Part shown: positions 5,459 through 6,482 of the stretch, piece after piece | Numbering within the stretch: the first letter of the stretch is position 1 | Layout: every line of letters begins with the position of its first letter | The notes under the pieces: model-generated | The model's database searches: none | The model's input: the letters and a program-made list of their open reading frames with translations, nothing else | Told to the model about the DNA's origin: nothing | From: Nitrososphaerota archaeon | GTDB lineage: Archaea; Thermoproteota; Nitrososphaeria; Nitrososphaerales; UBA183 | DNA length: 6,482 nt | Direction: 5' to 3' | NCBI GenBank assembly: GCA_029785685.1 | Contig: JAFLZE010000054.1 | Coordinates: 1 to 6,482 of the forward strand | Translations under genes and position numbers: made by a program

Positions 5459-6482
5459 CTACGAGAAGTAGTCCTTGACGGGCCGGCTCTTCGTAGCTAG
5501 AGCTTTGGCCCTCTCTATCTCGGCATCTTCGAGTTTCCTGAACGGTATCCCAGGTTTCGAGCCCAGTCTGATGTTCGACCTTCCCTTCCCAACCATGCCG
5601 AAGCTGGGGCTGGAAGAGCCCAGAGACGAGAGGATTTTCTCTGACGACCCAGGCAGGAAAGGCTGCAGGAGCACAGCGACCGTTTCGCAGACGGACAGGC
5701 AGGCATGGATTACCTGCTCGCATCTGTCGCGGTCCTCTTTGACAAGCTTCCAGGGCTGCGTCCGCTGGAAGAACTCGTTCCCAAGGTCGGCGATTGAGAG
5801 TATCTTGGAGAGGGCGTCTCTGAACCTCACTTCGCCGAGTAGCCTATCCACATCCGCGGCAAGGGAGTTCACCTTGGTGAGCAGCTCTTCGTCCCCCTTC
5901 GACCTCTCGCCAGCCTTCACCTCCCCGCCGAAGTTGTTCCAGGCGAAGGTGGCGGTCCTGTGGACGAAGTTCCCGATGTTCGCCACAAGCTCGTTGTTCA
6001 CCTTGCTCTTGAAGTCCTCCCACTTGAATTCGGTGTCCTTCGTCTCGGGAATTATGCTGATGAGGTAATACCGCCATATGTCAGGATCAAGCCCGACCTC
6101 GGGGACGTTCTCGCAGAATATCCCCCAGTTGTGGCTTTTGGAGATCTTGTCCCCCTCATAGTTGCAGAACTGGAGACCGACGACGTCGTAGGGGAGGTTT
6201 AGCCCCCCGTGAGCGAAGAGCATCCCCGGCCAGAATATTGTATGGAAGGGGATGTTGTCCTTGCCGAGGAAGTTATAGATTTCAGCATCCTCCACCCAGA
6301 ACTTCTTCCAATAACCCGGTTTACCCCGGGCTTCCGCCCATTCTTTCGTCGCAGATATGTAACCGATCGGCGCGTCGAACCAGACATAGAACACCTTGGC
6401 CGCGTATTCCTTCAGGGGGACCGGTACCCCCCACCTGAGATCCCTTGTAATCGACCTCTTTTTCAGCCCCTCCTTCAGCCAG
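5459..6482 (-). CDS. metG: Methionyl-tRNA synthetase, C-terminal part (5' end beyond right edge)
   Basis: A class I aminoacyl-tRNA synthetase charging tRNA-Met. The reverse strand is open from 6481 to a TAG at 5461-5459 (340 codons); the true start, the HIGH motif and the zinc-binding region are outside the window. Landmarks, in order: TRDLRWGVPVPL near the edge; VFYVWFDAPIGYISAT (about 6394-6347), the methionine-pocket region; HTIFWPGML; NYEGDKISKSHNWG, in which KISKS is the KMSKS ATP-binding loop (6148-6134); DPDIWRYYL; then the helical anticodon-binding domain with NIGNFVHRT and QPWKL. The protein ends in RPVKDYFS just after that domain, so there is no C-terminal tRNA-binding (EMAP/Trbp111-type) extension. 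The sequence is intact with no frameshift. It faces the FtsZ-like gene tail to tail. Confidence 0.96.
   Translation of the reverse strand, partial: WLKEGLKKRSITRDLRWGVPVPLKEYAAKVFYVWFDAPIGYISATKEWAEARGKPGYWKKFWVEDAEIYNFLGKDNIPFHTIFWPGMLFAHGGLNLPYDVVGLQFCNYEGDKISKSHNWGIFCENVPEVGLDPDIWRYYLISIIPETKDTEFKWEDFKSKVNNELVANIGNFVHRTATFAWNNFGGEVKAGERSKGDEELLTKVNSLAADVDRLLGEVRFRDALSKILSIADLGNEFFQRTQPWKLVKEDRDRCEQVIHACLSVCETVAVLLQPFLPGSSEKILSSLGSSSPSFGMVGKGRSNIRLGSKPGIPFRKLEDAEIERAKALATKSRPVKDYFS

Noticed and set aside
5475..6068. A 197-codon plus-strand frame opposite metG
   Set aside because: It is a shadow: the minus strand carries uninterrupted synthetase motifs, including KISKS and the anticodon-binding domain.
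1..6482. CRISPR array, insertion sequence, tRNA or rRNA genes
   Set aside because: No spaced repeats, transposase-like frames, terminal inverted repeats or tRNA cloverleaf patterns were seen. The only sizeable repeat is the 63-base pair of copies.

Overview
The window looks like a piece of a high-GC archaeal chromosome, most likely from the Thaumarchaeota/Nitrososphaeria side of the TACK group. That placement is an inference from four things: split glycine dehydrogenase subunits, a methionyl-tRNA synthetase of archaeal type, a divergent FtsZ-family protein, and archaeal promoters. The promoters are AT-rich TATA-like boxes centred about 26-32 bases ahead of start codons, with almost no room for 5' leaders. 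Only one of the five visible start codons is ATG; two are GTG and two are TTG.

Layout. Bases 1-1041 (minus strand) hold the N-terminal 347 codons of a secreted, sequon-rich cell-surface protein with Ig-like modules; it runs off the left edge. A 57-base divergent intergenic region with one palindromic AT-rich box separates it from a plus-strand block. That block starts with gcvPA and gcvPB (1099-3961), the two subunits of the PLP-dependent glycine decarboxylase (P-protein), spaced by one base. A separately promoted 104-residue DUF59/MIP18-like protein follows (4004-4318), then an FtsZ/tubulin-superfamily protein (4411-5451). The right end (5459-6482, minus strand) is the C-terminal 340 codons of methionyl-tRNA synthetase, convergent with the FtsZ-like gene and only 7 bases from it.

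How the genes relate. Only gcvPA and gcvPB are an obvious functional pair. The P-protein works with GcvH, GcvT and a dihydrolipoyl dehydrogenase, none of which is encoded here. The DUF59-like gene and the FtsZ-like gene each appear to have their own promoter, so their adjacency need not mean a shared pathway.

Most notable observations: (i) a perfect 63-base direct repeat in the surface-protein gene whose second copy is one base out of frame, pointing to a frameshift or an assembly or homopolymer error; (ii) an FtsZ-family protein that keeps the fold's T1, T4, T5 and T6 signatures but appears to lack the T3 loop and both T7 catalytic acidic residues; (iii) a nine-codon ORF with a well-placed promoter whose UAG stop abuts, in frame, the GTG start of that FtsZ-like gene. 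I saw no mobile element, CRISPR array, tRNA or rRNA, and nothing that amounts to a clear new system.
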